Below, in pieces: positions 27,339 through 35,819 of a stretch of DNA of 45,471 nt; position 1 is the first letter of the stretch, and every line of letters starts with the position of its first letter. The position numbers were made by a program, and so were the translations under genes. The stretch is from Candidatus Saganbacteria bacterium. GTDB lineage: Bacteria; Margulisbacteria; WOR-1; O2-12-FULL-45-9; XYB2-FULL-48-7. Below the pieces are notes generated by a model. The model was given only the letters and a program-made list of their open reading frames with translations, had not been told where the DNA came from and did no database searches. The DNA lies in assembly GCA_016939335.1 (NCBI GenBank), contig JAFGHC010000040.1, positions 1-45,471 on the forward strand. The letters are read 5' to 3'.

Positions 27339-29677
27339 ATCAGCGAATCGATCTTCTCGATGTATTTGTCGATCAGCTTGGCCGCCTGTTTCTCCGTCTC
27401 CGCTTCGGCGTAAAGATGAATGACCGGCCGTGACGGGTCGGGCAATACCAGCGCCCAGTCGTTGCCGTGAAAGATCTTGACCCCGTCGGTCAGATCAACC
27501 TCTTCCTCACCCAGCGAATCGACGATCGAACGCAGCACCTTGCCTTTGTGCTCGGCCGCGCAGGAAACCTCTTTGCTCGCCATGTTGATCTTCGGCACCT
27601 CGGCGGCGACTTCGGACAATTTGACTTTGGACTTGGCAAGCATTTCAAGCAGTTTGAGGGAAGAGAACATCGCGTCAAAGGCGCACTGGAATTCCGGGAA
27701 AATGAAGCCGCCGGCCGTCTCCCCGAAGAACTTCATCCTCCCTTTATAACAGTTTTCCATCATCGCGCGGACGCTGGTCTTGGTCCGGATGACGCGCAGG
27801 CCGTATCTTTTCGCCACCTCATCGATCACGCGGCTCGCCTTGACCGGCACGCCGAGCTCGACCTTTTTGTGCAGCCGGCCGAAGAGGATCGCCATGATCG
27901 CCAGTTCGAGGTCCCCCTGGAAGATCCGGCCGGTCTCGTCGCAGATGAAGATCTTTTCCGCACCGGTGTCGAGCATGATCCCCAGGTCGGCGCCCAGCGA
28001 CTTGACGATCTGGGACAACTGGCTGTGCGCCTTTTCGAACATCGCCCGCGTCTTGGTGATCTTGGTCTCGTCGATATGGGCGCCCAGCGCGATCACCTCG
28101 ATCCCCAGCTCGCCCAGGATGGCCGGAAAGATCTGCGAGGCCGAGCCGTAGGCGTAATCGATCACCACCTTGAAGTTGCCGGCGCCGATCGCCTCGCGGT
28201 CGAGCGCGCCGAGCACTCCTTCCTTATAGGATTCGGCCACCCGGTGAAAGGGAAAGTTCAGATCGCCGGCGTCCTCGACCCCCGTGCGCTTGAAATCCTC
28301 GCCGAAAAAGAGCCGCTCGATCTTCTTCTCGCTGGCCGAGGCCAGGTCCATGCCGTTCTCGTCAAAGAATTTGATATCGATCACCTGCTGGTCGTAAGGC
28401 GACTTGCGGATATGGAAGCCGCCGCGGCTCTTCAAGGACTTCAGCTCGTAGCGGTTGACCGGGATCGGCACCATTTCGAGGTCGGAAATGCTGACGCCGG
28501 CCGAAAGGACGCCCGCAAGCAGCGCCCGGTAGATCATGCGCGACGCCTTGTGAGAGTCGCGCGAGGTCGAGATCCGGCTCCCCTTGCCGAGCAGCGAGCC
28601 GTAGGCCGCGCCCAGCATGGCGGCGAATTCCGGCGTGATCTCGACGTTGCAGACGCCGGTCACGCCGTAGGGGCCGAAAATGTTCCTGGCCCAGCGCTCC
28701 CGCCAGACCATCGAGCGCGAAACCACCGCCCCCGATTCGATCACCCGTTTCGGCCAGAGCTTGACGTAGGGCTTGATCTCGCAATCGCTGCCGATGTTGC
28801 ATTCCTCGCCGATCACCACGCCCTCTTCGCAGACGGTCCGGTCGCCGATCGAGCTGTCGCGCGCCACGATCGTCTGGTTCAGCCTGGCCCCGGCGCCGAT
28901 CGTCACGTTGTCCCAGAGGACGCACTGTTCCAGCCGGGCGCTGGGGTCGATCTTGCAGTTGCGGCCGACCGAGTTGCCGCCCATGATCTCCACGTTGACC
29001 TTGCTGTACTCGACCAGGTTGCCGATATCTTTCCATGTCCCTTTGGCCACGTAGCCGTAGAGCGGCCGGCCTTCCTCCAGCAGCGCGGGAAAAACGTCCT
29101 GGCTGAAATCGACCGGCCGGCCGGGGGGAATATATTCAAAAACGGCGGGGTCCAGGAAATAAATACCGCAATTGACCGTATCGGAAAAGACCTCGCTCCA
29201 GGACGGTTTCTCGAGAAAATGTTTGACCCGTCCGTCCTTGCCGGTAATGACGATCCCGTACTGCAGGGGATTGGCGACCCGCGTCAGGACCAGCGTGGCC
29301 AGCGGTTTTTTCTCCTGATGGAACCTGGCCGCCGCCTGCAGGTCAAAATCGGTGACCAGGTCGGCGCTGATGACCAGGAACGGCTCTTTGCTGCCCTGGG
29401 CGGCGAAGCGGACGGCGCCGGCCGTGCCGTAATTTTCTTTGGCTTCAATGTAAACAAGGTTAACGCCGAATTTTGAGCCGTCGCCGAAATAATTTTTGAT
29501 GATGTTCGGCTGGTGGTAAAGCAGGACGGTCACGTCCCTGATCTTGTGCTTGCGCAGGAGGTAGATGACATACTCCATCAGCGGCTGATTGGCCACCGGG
29601 ACCATCGGCTTCGGGATGTTGGCCGTTAACGGCTGAAGCCGCGTCCCCAGCCCGCCGGCTAAAACTACAGCTTTCAT
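27335..29677 (-). CDS. NDP-sugar pyrophosphorylase / phosphohexomutase-like fusion
   Basis: The 780-residue protein combines three parts. The first is a nucleotidyltransferase domain (LAGGLGTRLQPLTANIPKP, 6-24). The second is a left-handed beta-helix of hexapeptides (about 250-360: IDPSARLEQCVLWDNV, IGAGARLNQTIV). The third is an alpha-D-phosphohexomutase-like region (about 365-770) ending in a family C-terminal domain (VLPDPSRPVIHLYAEAET). Such fusions are usually annotated mannose-1-phosphate guanylyltransferase/phosphomannomutase. The usual phosphoserine loop TASHNP is not seen; the place is taken by STSRDSHKASRM, so mutase activity is uncertain. It overlaps glgA and probably supplies its sugar nucleotide. 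A REP-like palindrome lies upstream. Confidence 0.85.
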   Translation of the reverse strand: MKAVVLAGGLGTRLQPLTANIPKPMVPVANQPLMEYVIYLLRKHKIRDVTVLLYHQPNIIKNYFGDGSKFGVNLVYIEAKENYGTAGAVRFAAQGSKEPFLVISADLVTDFDLQAAARFHQEKKPLATLVLTRVANPLQYGIVITGKDGRVKHFLEKPSWSEVFSDTVNCGIYFLDPAVFEYIPPGRPVDFSQDVFPALLEEGRPLYGYVAKGTWKDIGNLVEYSKVNVEIMGGNSVGRNCKIDPSARLEQCVLWDNVTIGAGARLNQTIVARDSSIGDRTVCEEGVVIGEECNIGSDCEIKPYVKLWPKRVIESGAVVSRSMVWRERWARNIFGPYGVTGVCNVEITPEFAAMLGAAYGSLLGKGSRISTSRDSHKASRMIYRALLAGVLSAGVSISDLEMVPIPVNRYELKSLKSRGGFHIRKSPYDQQVIDIKFFDENGMDLASASEKKIERLFFGEDFKRTGVEDAGDLNFPFHRVAESYKEGVLGALDREAIGAGNFKVVIDYAYGSASQIFPAILGELGIEVIALGAHIDETKITKTRAMFEKAHSQLSQIVKSLGADLGIMLDTGAEKIFICDETGRIFQGDLELAIMAILFGRLHKKVELGVPVKASRVIDEVAKRYGLRVIRTKTSVRAMMENCYKGRMKFFGETAGGFIFPEFQCAFDAMFSSLKLLEMLAKSKVKLSEVAAEVPKINMASKEVSCAAEHKGKVLRSIVDSLGEEEVDLTDGVKIFHGNDWALVLPDPSRPVIHLYAEAETEKQAAKLIDKYIEKIDSLI

Positions 29678-29695
29678 ATCATTTTATTTCCATTG

Positions 29696-29721
29696 ATTCC
29701 CCACACTTAAGTGTGGGGAAT
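29696..29721. repeat. REP-like palindrome 3
   Basis: A perfect 26-base palindrome (core CCCCACACTTAAGTGTGGGG, flanked by ATT/AAT) lies between the GH57 branching enzyme stop and the nucleotidyltransferase start. It is the same family as 22287-22306. Confidence 0.85.
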
Positions 29722-29732
29722 CGAACAGCTAA

Positions 29733-31319
29733 TCACGCATAAACCCTGTAGTCAATATCGGGAAAAAGATTGTCCTTGTACTCTATCTCGGCCAGCCAGG
29801 GGGCATCGATCGAGTTCGATTTGATCGAGTCGTAAAGCTTGCTGAAGCGCTCGATGTGGTCTTTGGTCCGCTTGTGAGCGTAAGGGACGCAGGTACCGGT
29901 CTTGAAAATGAAGGCCCAGTCGGACGACTGCGCCAGCAGCAGTTCGCGGGCCGCCTGGTTGAGCGCGCGCCGCAGCAGGCCGCTGGCGTTCGGGAAGCTC
30001 TCCGCCAGCTCGACCATCCGGTCGGCCGCTTTGTGCAAATAGCGGTAGATCCAGTCATTGCTCCCTTCCAGCCAGACCTCGTTGTAGCCTTTCCAGCCCC
30101 AGGACGACATCGAGGGGGTCACGATCTGATTGCGCGGATACCAGTCGAGGTATTCCGACGGCGTGACCAGTTTGACCGTCCGCTGGTCGTAGCAAAGCTT
30201 GCGGATCAGGAAATTGAGCCACTCGGGGCCTTCGTACCACCAGTGGCCGAAAAGTTCGGCGTCATAGGGCGAAATGACGATCGGTTTTTTGTCCAGAAAA
30301 TCATAGAGATGCTCGACCTGCTTTTCCCGGTTGAAGAGAAAATTGCCCGCGTGCGTCGCCGCCGTGTCGAGCGCCCAGCGCCTGACGTAAGGGGCCTTGT
30401 ACGCCAGATCGACCTGGCCGGTAATGCGGTGGTACTTGATGCCGGTGTTGATCCGCGTGCCATCAACATGGATATAGGGGCGGATGTATTCGTAATCGAG
30501 GTCGAAGCCGATATCGCGGTAGAACTCGCGGTAATTGTAATCGCCCGGATAGCCCTCTTCGGCGCTCCAGACCGCCTTGGACGATTCCATGTCGCGGCCG
30601 AAGGCCGCCACCCCCGACTTGCAGTAGACCGGCGCGAAGACGCCGTACTTGGGCCGGGGCGAACCGTGGAGGATGCCGTGGGTGTCGACGATAAAATAGC
30701 GGATCCCCGCCTCCTTCAGGAATTCGTCGTGGCCCGGGTGGTAGCCGCACTCCGGCAGCCAGATCCCCCGGGGCCGGCGCCCGAAGATTTTTTCGTAGTG
30801 GTCCGCCGCCACCCGCACCTGGGCGCGCACCGCCTTGGGGTTGATCTCCATCAGCGGCAGGAAGCCGTGCGTCGCGCCGCAGGTGATGATCTCCAGTTTG
30901 CCCAGGTCCTGGAATTTTTTGAAGGCGCCGACCAGGTTCTGGCCGTAGCGTCCGACGAAAGCCTCCCGGCTCTCGAGGAAAGCGCGGTTGTACATCCGGG
31001 CCAGTTCGTGGAATTCGCCCTGCCAGCGGGTCCGTTCCAGTTCTTTATATGAGAGGTCGATCAAGCTGTCCAGGTGCTTGAGATAGCGCGCCTGCAGCAG
31101 CGGGTCGCCGAGCATCGAGGCCAGCGTCGGGGTGACCGACATCGTCAGCCGGAAATCGACGCCGTCGCTGACCAGCCCCTCAAAGACCTTGAGCAGGGGG
31201 AGATAAGTTTCGGTGATCGCTTCGTACAGCCAGTCTTCTTCGAGGAAATCTTCGTATTCCGGATGGCGCACGAACGGCAGGTGCGCGTGCAGCACCAGCG
31301 CCAGGTAACCTTTTTCCAT
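29733..31319 (-). CDS. GH57 1,4-alpha-glucan branching enzyme
   Basis: The 528-residue family-57 hydrolase opens with LVLHAHLPFVRHPEYEDFLEEDW. It has WLPECGYHPG (nucleophile Glu190) and SPYDAELFGHWWYEGPEW (acid/base Asp353), the arrangement of the DUF1957-containing branching enzymes TK1436 and TTHA1902. The C-terminal helical domain (HKAADRMVELAESFPNA, LNQAARELLLAQSSDWAFI) is the typical substrate-cleft domain. It would make alpha-1,6 branches on the GlgA product, replacing GlgB. It lies 3 bases after DUF4912. Confidence 0.92.
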   Translation of the reverse strand: MEKGYLALVLHAHLPFVRHPEYEDFLEEDWLYEAITETYLPLLKVFEGLVSDGVDFRLTMSVTPTLASMLGDPLLQARYLKHLDSLIDLSYKELERTRWQGEFHELARMYNRAFLESREAFVGRYGQNLVGAFKKFQDLGKLEIITCGATHGFLPLMEINPKAVRAQVRVAADHYEKIFGRRPRGIWLPECGYHPGHDEFLKEAGIRYFIVDTHGILHGSPRPKYGVFAPVYCKSGVAAFGRDMESSKAVWSAEEGYPGDYNYREFYRDIGFDLDYEYIRPYIHVDGTRINTGIKYHRITGQVDLAYKAPYVRRWALDTAATHAGNFLFNREKQVEHLYDFLDKKPIVISPYDAELFGHWWYEGPEWLNFLIRKLCYDQRTVKLVTPSEYLDWYPRNQIVTPSMSSWGWKGYNEVWLEGSNDWIYRYLHKAADRMVELAESFPNASGLLRRALNQAARELLLAQSSDWAFIFKTGTCVPYAHKRTKDHIERFSKLYDSIKSNSIDAPWLAEIEYKDNLFPDIDYRVYA

Positions 31320-31322
31320 TCT

Positions 31323-32285
31323 TTATTCCGTGTTTCTTTCCACCCGGGGCGTGATCTTGCGGCGCTCCGCGCCGTCATCCCTGATCGCCTCAATGGGAAT
31401 GACCTGCCGGCCGTCAGGCAGCGAAAACCGGAGGCTGAAAGTGCCGTCGTCGCGCAGCTTGATCTTGCGCCCCTGCACCGTCACCGTCGCCGACGGCTCG
31501 GTCGCGCCGTAGACGATCAGCTCGCAGTTGGCCGCCAGCCAGAACGGCCGCTCGCCCGGCCGGCGGCTCGGCGAAGAAGGGCTGAAGAGCCAGCCCGAGG
31601 CGCTCTCCTGCTGGAAGCGCTTTTTCATCAGCTCCTTGATCTCCTGGGAGCCGCGGCCAAGGCCGAAGCCGCCGGAGAGCGCGTACATCCTTTCCCAGTC
31701 GGGTATCATCCATTGTTCATCGATGACGTCCGACATCGTCTCAAGCGGCGTCGTCACGCTGTTGGAGCGGGCCGCCGCGATAAAGCGGCCGTCTTCGGTC
31801 AGATAGCCGATCTCGGCAAAATAGGTCCGGTTGGGGGCCGGCACCCGGATATACCAGTTCCGGGCGCCGCCGACCTCGACATCGTGATGCTTGAGGCTGG
31901 CGGCCTCATAAACGCGCAGGACCAGCCGCGCCCGGGCAAAAACGCCCTCGCCCAGTTGCTGACTGATCTCGCTGCGGCGCTGGTCGCTGATCTCCCAGTA
32001 GGCGTAAATCCAGCGGGGATCACGGACCATGAGCACGATGCGGTTATCCCCGTAGCCGGCGGGGAATTCCCAGCGGGCTTCCTGGCTGAATTTTTGAATG
32101 ACCGGCCCGGCGTAGTACTTGCTCGCTTCGACCTTGAGCTCGGCTCCCGGCGCCGGCGGGCCGGACAGTTCCGGCTTGGGCGCGGCCCGCGGCGCCCTTT
32201 TGACAACCCGCCCTCCCTTGACCAGCTTCTTTTTGCCGGCGGCGTTGTTCCCAGCGGTCTTAACCGCTCGTTTTTTCAGGGGCAT
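31323..32285 (-). CDS. DUF4912-domain protein
   Basis: The 320-residue cytoplasmic protein has a basic, low-complexity N-terminus (about 1-45, KKR/KGG/PAP-rich). A DUF4912 core follows (about 70-190: IVLMVRDPRWIYAYWEIS, LVLRVYEAASLKHHDVEVGGARNWYIRV). The C-terminal beta region (LIVYGATEPSATVTVQGRKIKL, FSLRFSLPDGRQVIPI) looks like a carbohydrate-binding or Ig-like fold. It has no known enzymatic motif. Its position between a CBM48 protein and the branching enzyme suggests an accessory, scaffold or glycan-binding role in glucan metabolism (inference). Confidence 0.85.
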   Translation of the reverse strand: MPLKKRAVKTAGNNAAGKKKLVKGGRVVKRAPRAAPKPELSGPPAPGAELKVEASKYYAGPVIQKFSQEARWEFPAGYGDNRIVLMVRDPRWIYAYWEISDQRRSEISQQLGEGVFARARLVLRVYEAASLKHHDVEVGGARNWYIRVPAPNRTYFAEIGYLTEDGRFIAAARSNSVTTPLETMSDVIDEQWMIPDWERMYALSGGFGLGRGSQEIKELMKKRFQQESASGWLFSPSSPSRRPGERPFWLAANCELIVYGATEPSATVTVQGRKIKLRDDGTFSLRFSLPDGRQVIPIEAIRDDGAERRKITPRVERNTE

Positions 32286-32289
32286 TGAC

Positions 32290-32559
32290 TTACTTCACCA
32301 CCTTGATCGAATTCTCGCTCCCCCAGCCGTTCGCGGTCAGCCGGTCGGCTTTGGGATCGTTGATCCAAGCCCCGTCAGCCAGGAATTTGTATTCATATTC
32401 ACCCGGCTCCAAGCTGGCCTGGGCTTTCCATTCGCCCGAGAGCCCCTTGGTCATCATGATCGCGCCCTTTTCCCAGTCGGTAAAATTACCGGCCAGCTTG
32501 ACATCGTGCATCTCCTGGGCGGACCTGAAGCTGAACGTGACCTTTTTCTTCTTTGCCAT
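32290..32559 (-). CDS. free-standing CBM48 glycogen-binding domain protein
   Basis: The 89-residue protein is essentially one AMPK/CBM48-type module: VTFSFRS, VKLAGNFTDWEKGA, GEWKAQASLEPGEYEYKFLADGAWINDP and SENSIKVV. The GNFTDW and YEYKF-DG-W residues are those that contact alpha-glucan. The frame is open to 32634, but ATG 32559 overlaps the galT stop by one base and begins at a basic MAKKKK start. CBM48 is normally fused to GlgB or debranching enzymes; here it is separate and may tether the GH57 enzymes or DUF4912 to glycogen (inference). Confidence 0.88.
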   Translation of the reverse strand: MAKKKKVTFSFRSAQEMHDVKLAGNFTDWEKGAIMMTKGLSGEWKAQASLEPGEYEYKFLADGAWINDPKADRLTANGWGSENSIKVVK

Positions 32560-33596
32560 CAAATCTTCACCTCCCGCAGGTATTTGGCGGCTTCCTCCGG
32601 CGCCGTCGGATTGATATAAAGGCCGGAGCCCCATTCGAACCCGGCCTGCATGGTCAGCCGCGGGATAATCTCGATGTGCCAGTGAAAATCATACTGGATC
32701 GTTCCCCAGTAGTCGGGCTTGCCCGGCCGCTGGACCGGGTTAGGCGCGGTGTGCAGGACATAATTGTATGGGGGATCGTTGAGGGTCTGGCGCAGCCGCA
32801 GCAGGATATCTTTCAGGCAGCGGGCCAGCTGGATCCGTTCTTCGTCGGGCAGCTGCTGGAAGCCGTATTCGTGCCGGCGCGGCAGCAGCCAGAGCTCAAA
32901 GGGGAAGCGCGAAGCGAACGGCGCGAAGACGACGAAATATTCGTTCTCATAGACCAGCCGCTCCCCCGCCCCCAGCTCCTGGCGGATCATGTCGCAAAAG
33001 ATGCAGCGCTCCTTTTCCTGGAAATAGTCGCGCGAGTTGGTCAGCTCCAGCTTGACGTAGCGCGGCGTGATTGGCGTGGCGATCAACTGGGAATGCGGAT
33101 GGCTCAGCGAGGCGCCGGCCGCCGTGCCGTAATTCTTAAAGACCAGGATGTAGCGGAAGCGCTGGTCTTTTTCCAGGTCAACGATCCGCTGCTTGTAAGC
33201 CCAGAGGATCTTTTCCACGTGCTCGTCGGGCAGGTCGGGGATATTCTCGCCGTGACGCGGCGTTTCGACGATCACTTCGTGCGCGCCGATGCCGCTCATC
33301 ATGTCATAGATCCCCGTGCCGGTGCGGTTGACTTCGCCTTCGATGATCAGCGCGGGGAATTTATTGGGTATGACGCGGACGTCCCAGCCGGCGGTATTGG
33401 GCAAGGTCGCGGCCTTGCGCCAGGCAACGATCTCCTGCGGGGTTTTGCTTTCGTTCCCTTCGCAGAAAGGGCAGAACTTGACCCCCGCCCCCTCCGCGCC
33501 AACGGCGCTCGTGCCAAAATCGGAAGGCCGCCGCCCGCGTTCCGTTGAGATGACCACCCAGCGGTCGGAAATCGGATCTTTACGCAACTCCGGCAT
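32559..33596 (-). CDS. galT: galactose-1-phosphate uridylyltransferase family enzyme
   Basis: The 345-residue HIT-superfamily nucleotidyltransferase begins ELRKDPISDRWVVIS. It carries two Cys-x-x-Cys pairs (CPFC and CIFC) for zinc, the active-site region GASLSHPHSQLIATP and the C-terminal YDFHWHIEIIPR. It swaps UMP (or another NMP) between hexose-1-phosphates. SHPHSQ replaces the classical HPHGQ, as in the broader GalT/ADP-glucose phosphorylase-like group, so the true sugar may be glucose-1-phosphate. It lies inside the alpha-glucan operon. Confidence 0.88.
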   Translation of the reverse strand: MPELRKDPISDRWVVISTERGRRPSDFGTSAVGAEGAGVKFCPFCEGNESKTPQEIVAWRKAATLPNTAGWDVRVIPNKFPALIIEGEVNRTGTGIYDMMSGIGAHEVIVETPRHGENIPDLPDEHVEKILWAYKQRIVDLEKDQRFRYILVFKNYGTAAGASLSHPHSQLIATPITPRYVKLELTNSRDYFQEKERCIFCDMIRQELGAGERLVYENEYFVVFAPFASRFPFELWLLPRRHEYGFQQLPDEERIQLARCLKDILLRLRQTLNDPPYNYVLHTAPNPVQRPGKPDYWGTIQYDFHWHIEIIPRLTMQAGFEWGSGLYINPTAPEEAAKYLREVKI

Positions 33597-33620
33597 CCCT
33601 AACTCCCCCCAATCTACACT

Positions 33621-35774
33621 CTAATCTTCGATCCGCAGAACGATCTTGGTGTTCCATTTTTCATTGGGCTGCAAGGAAATTTTCCAATTAAAAACCACCA
33701 CGGAACTCTGATAAGTTTTCTCGAACCCCGCTTCGGACTGAGAAACGGTCTCAATCGGAAAACGCCAAAAATTCGCTGCCCGATCCAGGGCCAATAATAC
33801 ACTAAAACCCTTCCATTCGTCAACGAGCTTTATCTGTCTGACGCTGTCCAGCTCCCCCCGGCTCGCCAGCGTCCGGTCCGCCAGCTCGCTCCCCTCGACC
33901 TCATAATAGCGGTCGGGGGCGCGGCCGGCCAGCAGCGAAAAGTTGAATTCCGGCGCGAACCAGAGCTCAAGCGGCGCTTCGTGCGGGTTGAACAGTTCGT
34001 AATGGATCTCAACGATCGACTGGCGGGCGTACAGGCCGATCGTCTTGGTCAGTTTGAGCGGCCGGCCGCCGACCCGCCCCTGGCGCGTCAGCGAGAGCGC
34101 CACTTCGCTGCCGTGGCGCCGCGGCATGAAATCATACGGCTGATCGACGAAGTCGCCCGCTTCCTCGTACTGGACGCGGCTGAATTTATCAAGGTCGGTC
34201 CCGGCGCCGAGAAAATGGTCGAGCAGCGAGATCCGCCGGTGCCAGTCATAGGCCAGCGCTTTATCGAGCCCGCCCTCTTTCATTTTGACGATCTCGTGGA
34301 TCGAAGTGGCGCCGCCGGCCGGCTGGCCCGCGCGGGCGGCCGCCGCATGGAGGACCTTGCCGTGATAGACCTCTTCGCGGCGGGCCAGCGTGTTGAGCAG
34401 GTTGAAATTTTTCGGCTTGTAGTCGAGCTCGAACAGAGCGCCCCCCGCCGCCGGGGCGAAATAAAGATTGAGCATGTTATTGGAAAGGATGACTTCGTCC
34501 TGGCCGTCCTTGTCAAAGTCGGTCACCACGATATCGGCAAAGTCGTCCTTGCCGCGCGAGTATTTTTCCAGCAGCTGCTCGGCCCGCAGCAGGTGCTCGT
34601 AGACCGCGTGGCGCAGATAATTCAGATAAAGGCCGCCGAAGACGCCGTGCCAGTAAGCGCAGTTGCACTGTCCCTGGTAGAGCTGGTCACGCGCTTCGCT
34701 CAAGCGGCTGTCGCGCTCCTTCTCCCCCAGCGGCGAGCGGCCCTTCTTCAGCGTCTGCAGGCGCTGGCTGACCTGCAGCATTTTTTTGTGCATGTTGTTG
34801 GCTTCCGGGTATTTGACAAAGAAGTTGCGGAAAAACCCGCCTTTGAAGAACTGGCCGTAGTCCTCGGACTTCCCCTGCCGCTTGATCTCTTCCGTGATGC
34901 GCTGGTATTTTTTCCCCGATTCGGTCGGCAGCGCCCACTCCATCATCTCCGCGTAAGCAGCGGTCGGCAGGTAGATCCGGCCGCGGGCCGGCACTTCATC
35001 GAGATACTCGGAAAAGGTCCGCGACTCGATCCAGGAGGAATTTTCTTCCAGCAGCGTCAGCAGGCGTTCGAGATAGCCCTCTTCGAACACCCACTTGTGC
35101 GTGCCGGGCCAGACGCCGAACTTCTCGCCGTCGTCGGCCAGGATGCCGGCCGCGCGCCCGTCCTCGCTGGCGATCCCGGCCAGGTATTTGATCGTCTCCT
35201 CGGGGAGCTTGAAGGGGATTAGGTACCTTAAATTTTTGTTGATCGGGAAGATGTTGAGCGTCGCCCCTTCTTCCTCGGTCACGTAATGGCCGAGCAGCTG
35301 GCCGCCGGGCAGCCCGGCCGAGATGAAATGCGAGTCGTCGACGGTGACATACTCAATTCCCGCCCGGGCCAGCAGCTTGGGCAGGTGCGGCTCCCAGATC
35401 CGCTCCGTCAGCCAGAGGCCGCGCGGCGCCTGGCCGAATTTTTCCTTGAGGTAATTGTTCGAGCGCTCGATCTGCCCGAGCTTGTCGTCGTCGGGGATGA
35501 TCGGGATGATCGGCTCGTAGTAACCGGCGGTCATCACTTCCGCCTGGCCGCGCTTGACCAGTTTTTTCAGGTAATCGAGGAACTCGGGATGCTTGTGCTC
35601 GAACCAGTCGTAAAGGATCCCGCTGTAGTGGACGGCGAATTTGATGCGCGGGTGCGCGTCCATGGCCTGGATGAACGGCAGATATGATTTTTCATAGGCC
35701 TCGTCGAAGACGTTGTCGAAATTGCCGACCGGCTGGTGGCAATGGACGCCAAACAGAAACTTTACTTTTTTCAT
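33621..35774 (-). CDS. GH57 alpha-amylase / 4-alpha-glucanotransferase
   Basis: The 717-residue enzyme opens VKFLFGVHCHQPVGNFD, like Thermococcus 4-alpha-glucanotransferase. It has nucleophile Glu124 (LWLTERIWEPH) and acid/base Asp214 within ILADDGEKFGVWPGTH. After the catalytic half come DUF1925- and DUF1926-type regions (IVVTDFDKDGQDEVILSN; SRVQYEEAGDFVDQPYDF). It would trim or disproportionate maltodextrins in the cytoplasm; no signal peptide. There is no Shine-Dalgarno: the 45-base leader after the preceding GH57 stop is an AT-rich heptamer array. Confidence 0.93.
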   Translation of the reverse strand: MKKVKFLFGVHCHQPVGNFDNVFDEAYEKSYLPFIQAMDAHPRIKFAVHYSGILYDWFEHKHPEFLDYLKKLVKRGQAEVMTAGYYEPIIPIIPDDDKLGQIERSNNYLKEKFGQAPRGLWLTERIWEPHLPKLLARAGIEYVTVDDSHFISAGLPGGQLLGHYVTEEEGATLNIFPINKNLRYLIPFKLPEETIKYLAGIASEDGRAAGILADDGEKFGVWPGTHKWVFEEGYLERLLTLLEENSSWIESRTFSEYLDEVPARGRIYLPTAAYAEMMEWALPTESGKKYQRITEEIKRQGKSEDYGQFFKGGFFRNFFVKYPEANNMHKKMLQVSQRLQTLKKGRSPLGEKERDSRLSEARDQLYQGQCNCAYWHGVFGGLYLNYLRHAVYEHLLRAEQLLEKYSRGKDDFADIVVTDFDKDGQDEVILSNNMLNLYFAPAAGGALFELDYKPKNFNLLNTLARREEVYHGKVLHAAAARAGQPAGGATSIHEIVKMKEGGLDKALAYDWHRRISLLDHFLGAGTDLDKFSRVQYEEAGDFVDQPYDFMPRRHGSEVALSLTRQGRVGGRPLKLTKTIGLYARQSIVEIHYELFNPHEAPLELWFAPEFNFSLLAGRAPDRYYEVEGSELADRTLASRGELDSVRQIKLVDEWKGFSVLLALDRAANFWRFPIETVSQSEAGFEKTYQSSVVVFNWKISLQPNEKWNTKIVLRIED

Positions 35775-35786
35775 TTTTATCTATAT

Positions 35787-35814
35787 CTTTTATTTTTTAT
35801 TTTTGATCTTTTAT
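35787..35814 (-). repeat. heptamer array, unit CTTTTAT x4, in a GH57 leader
   Basis: CTTTTAT-TTTTTAT-TTTTGAT-CTTTTAT in phase occupies the intergenic space between two GH57 genes, where the ribosome site of the second should be. Confidence 0.85.
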
Positions 35815-35819
35815 TTTTA

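Noticed and set aside
27467-29476. A 669-codon plus-strand open frame
   Set aside because: It mirrors the codon pattern of the minus-strand nucleotidyltransferase gene, has no ribosome site and its translation shows only shadow composition (His/Asp/Arg-rich).
29696-29721. Could the REP-like palindromes be terminators?
   Set aside because: No T-tract follows on either strand and the same motif recurs at unrelated junctions.
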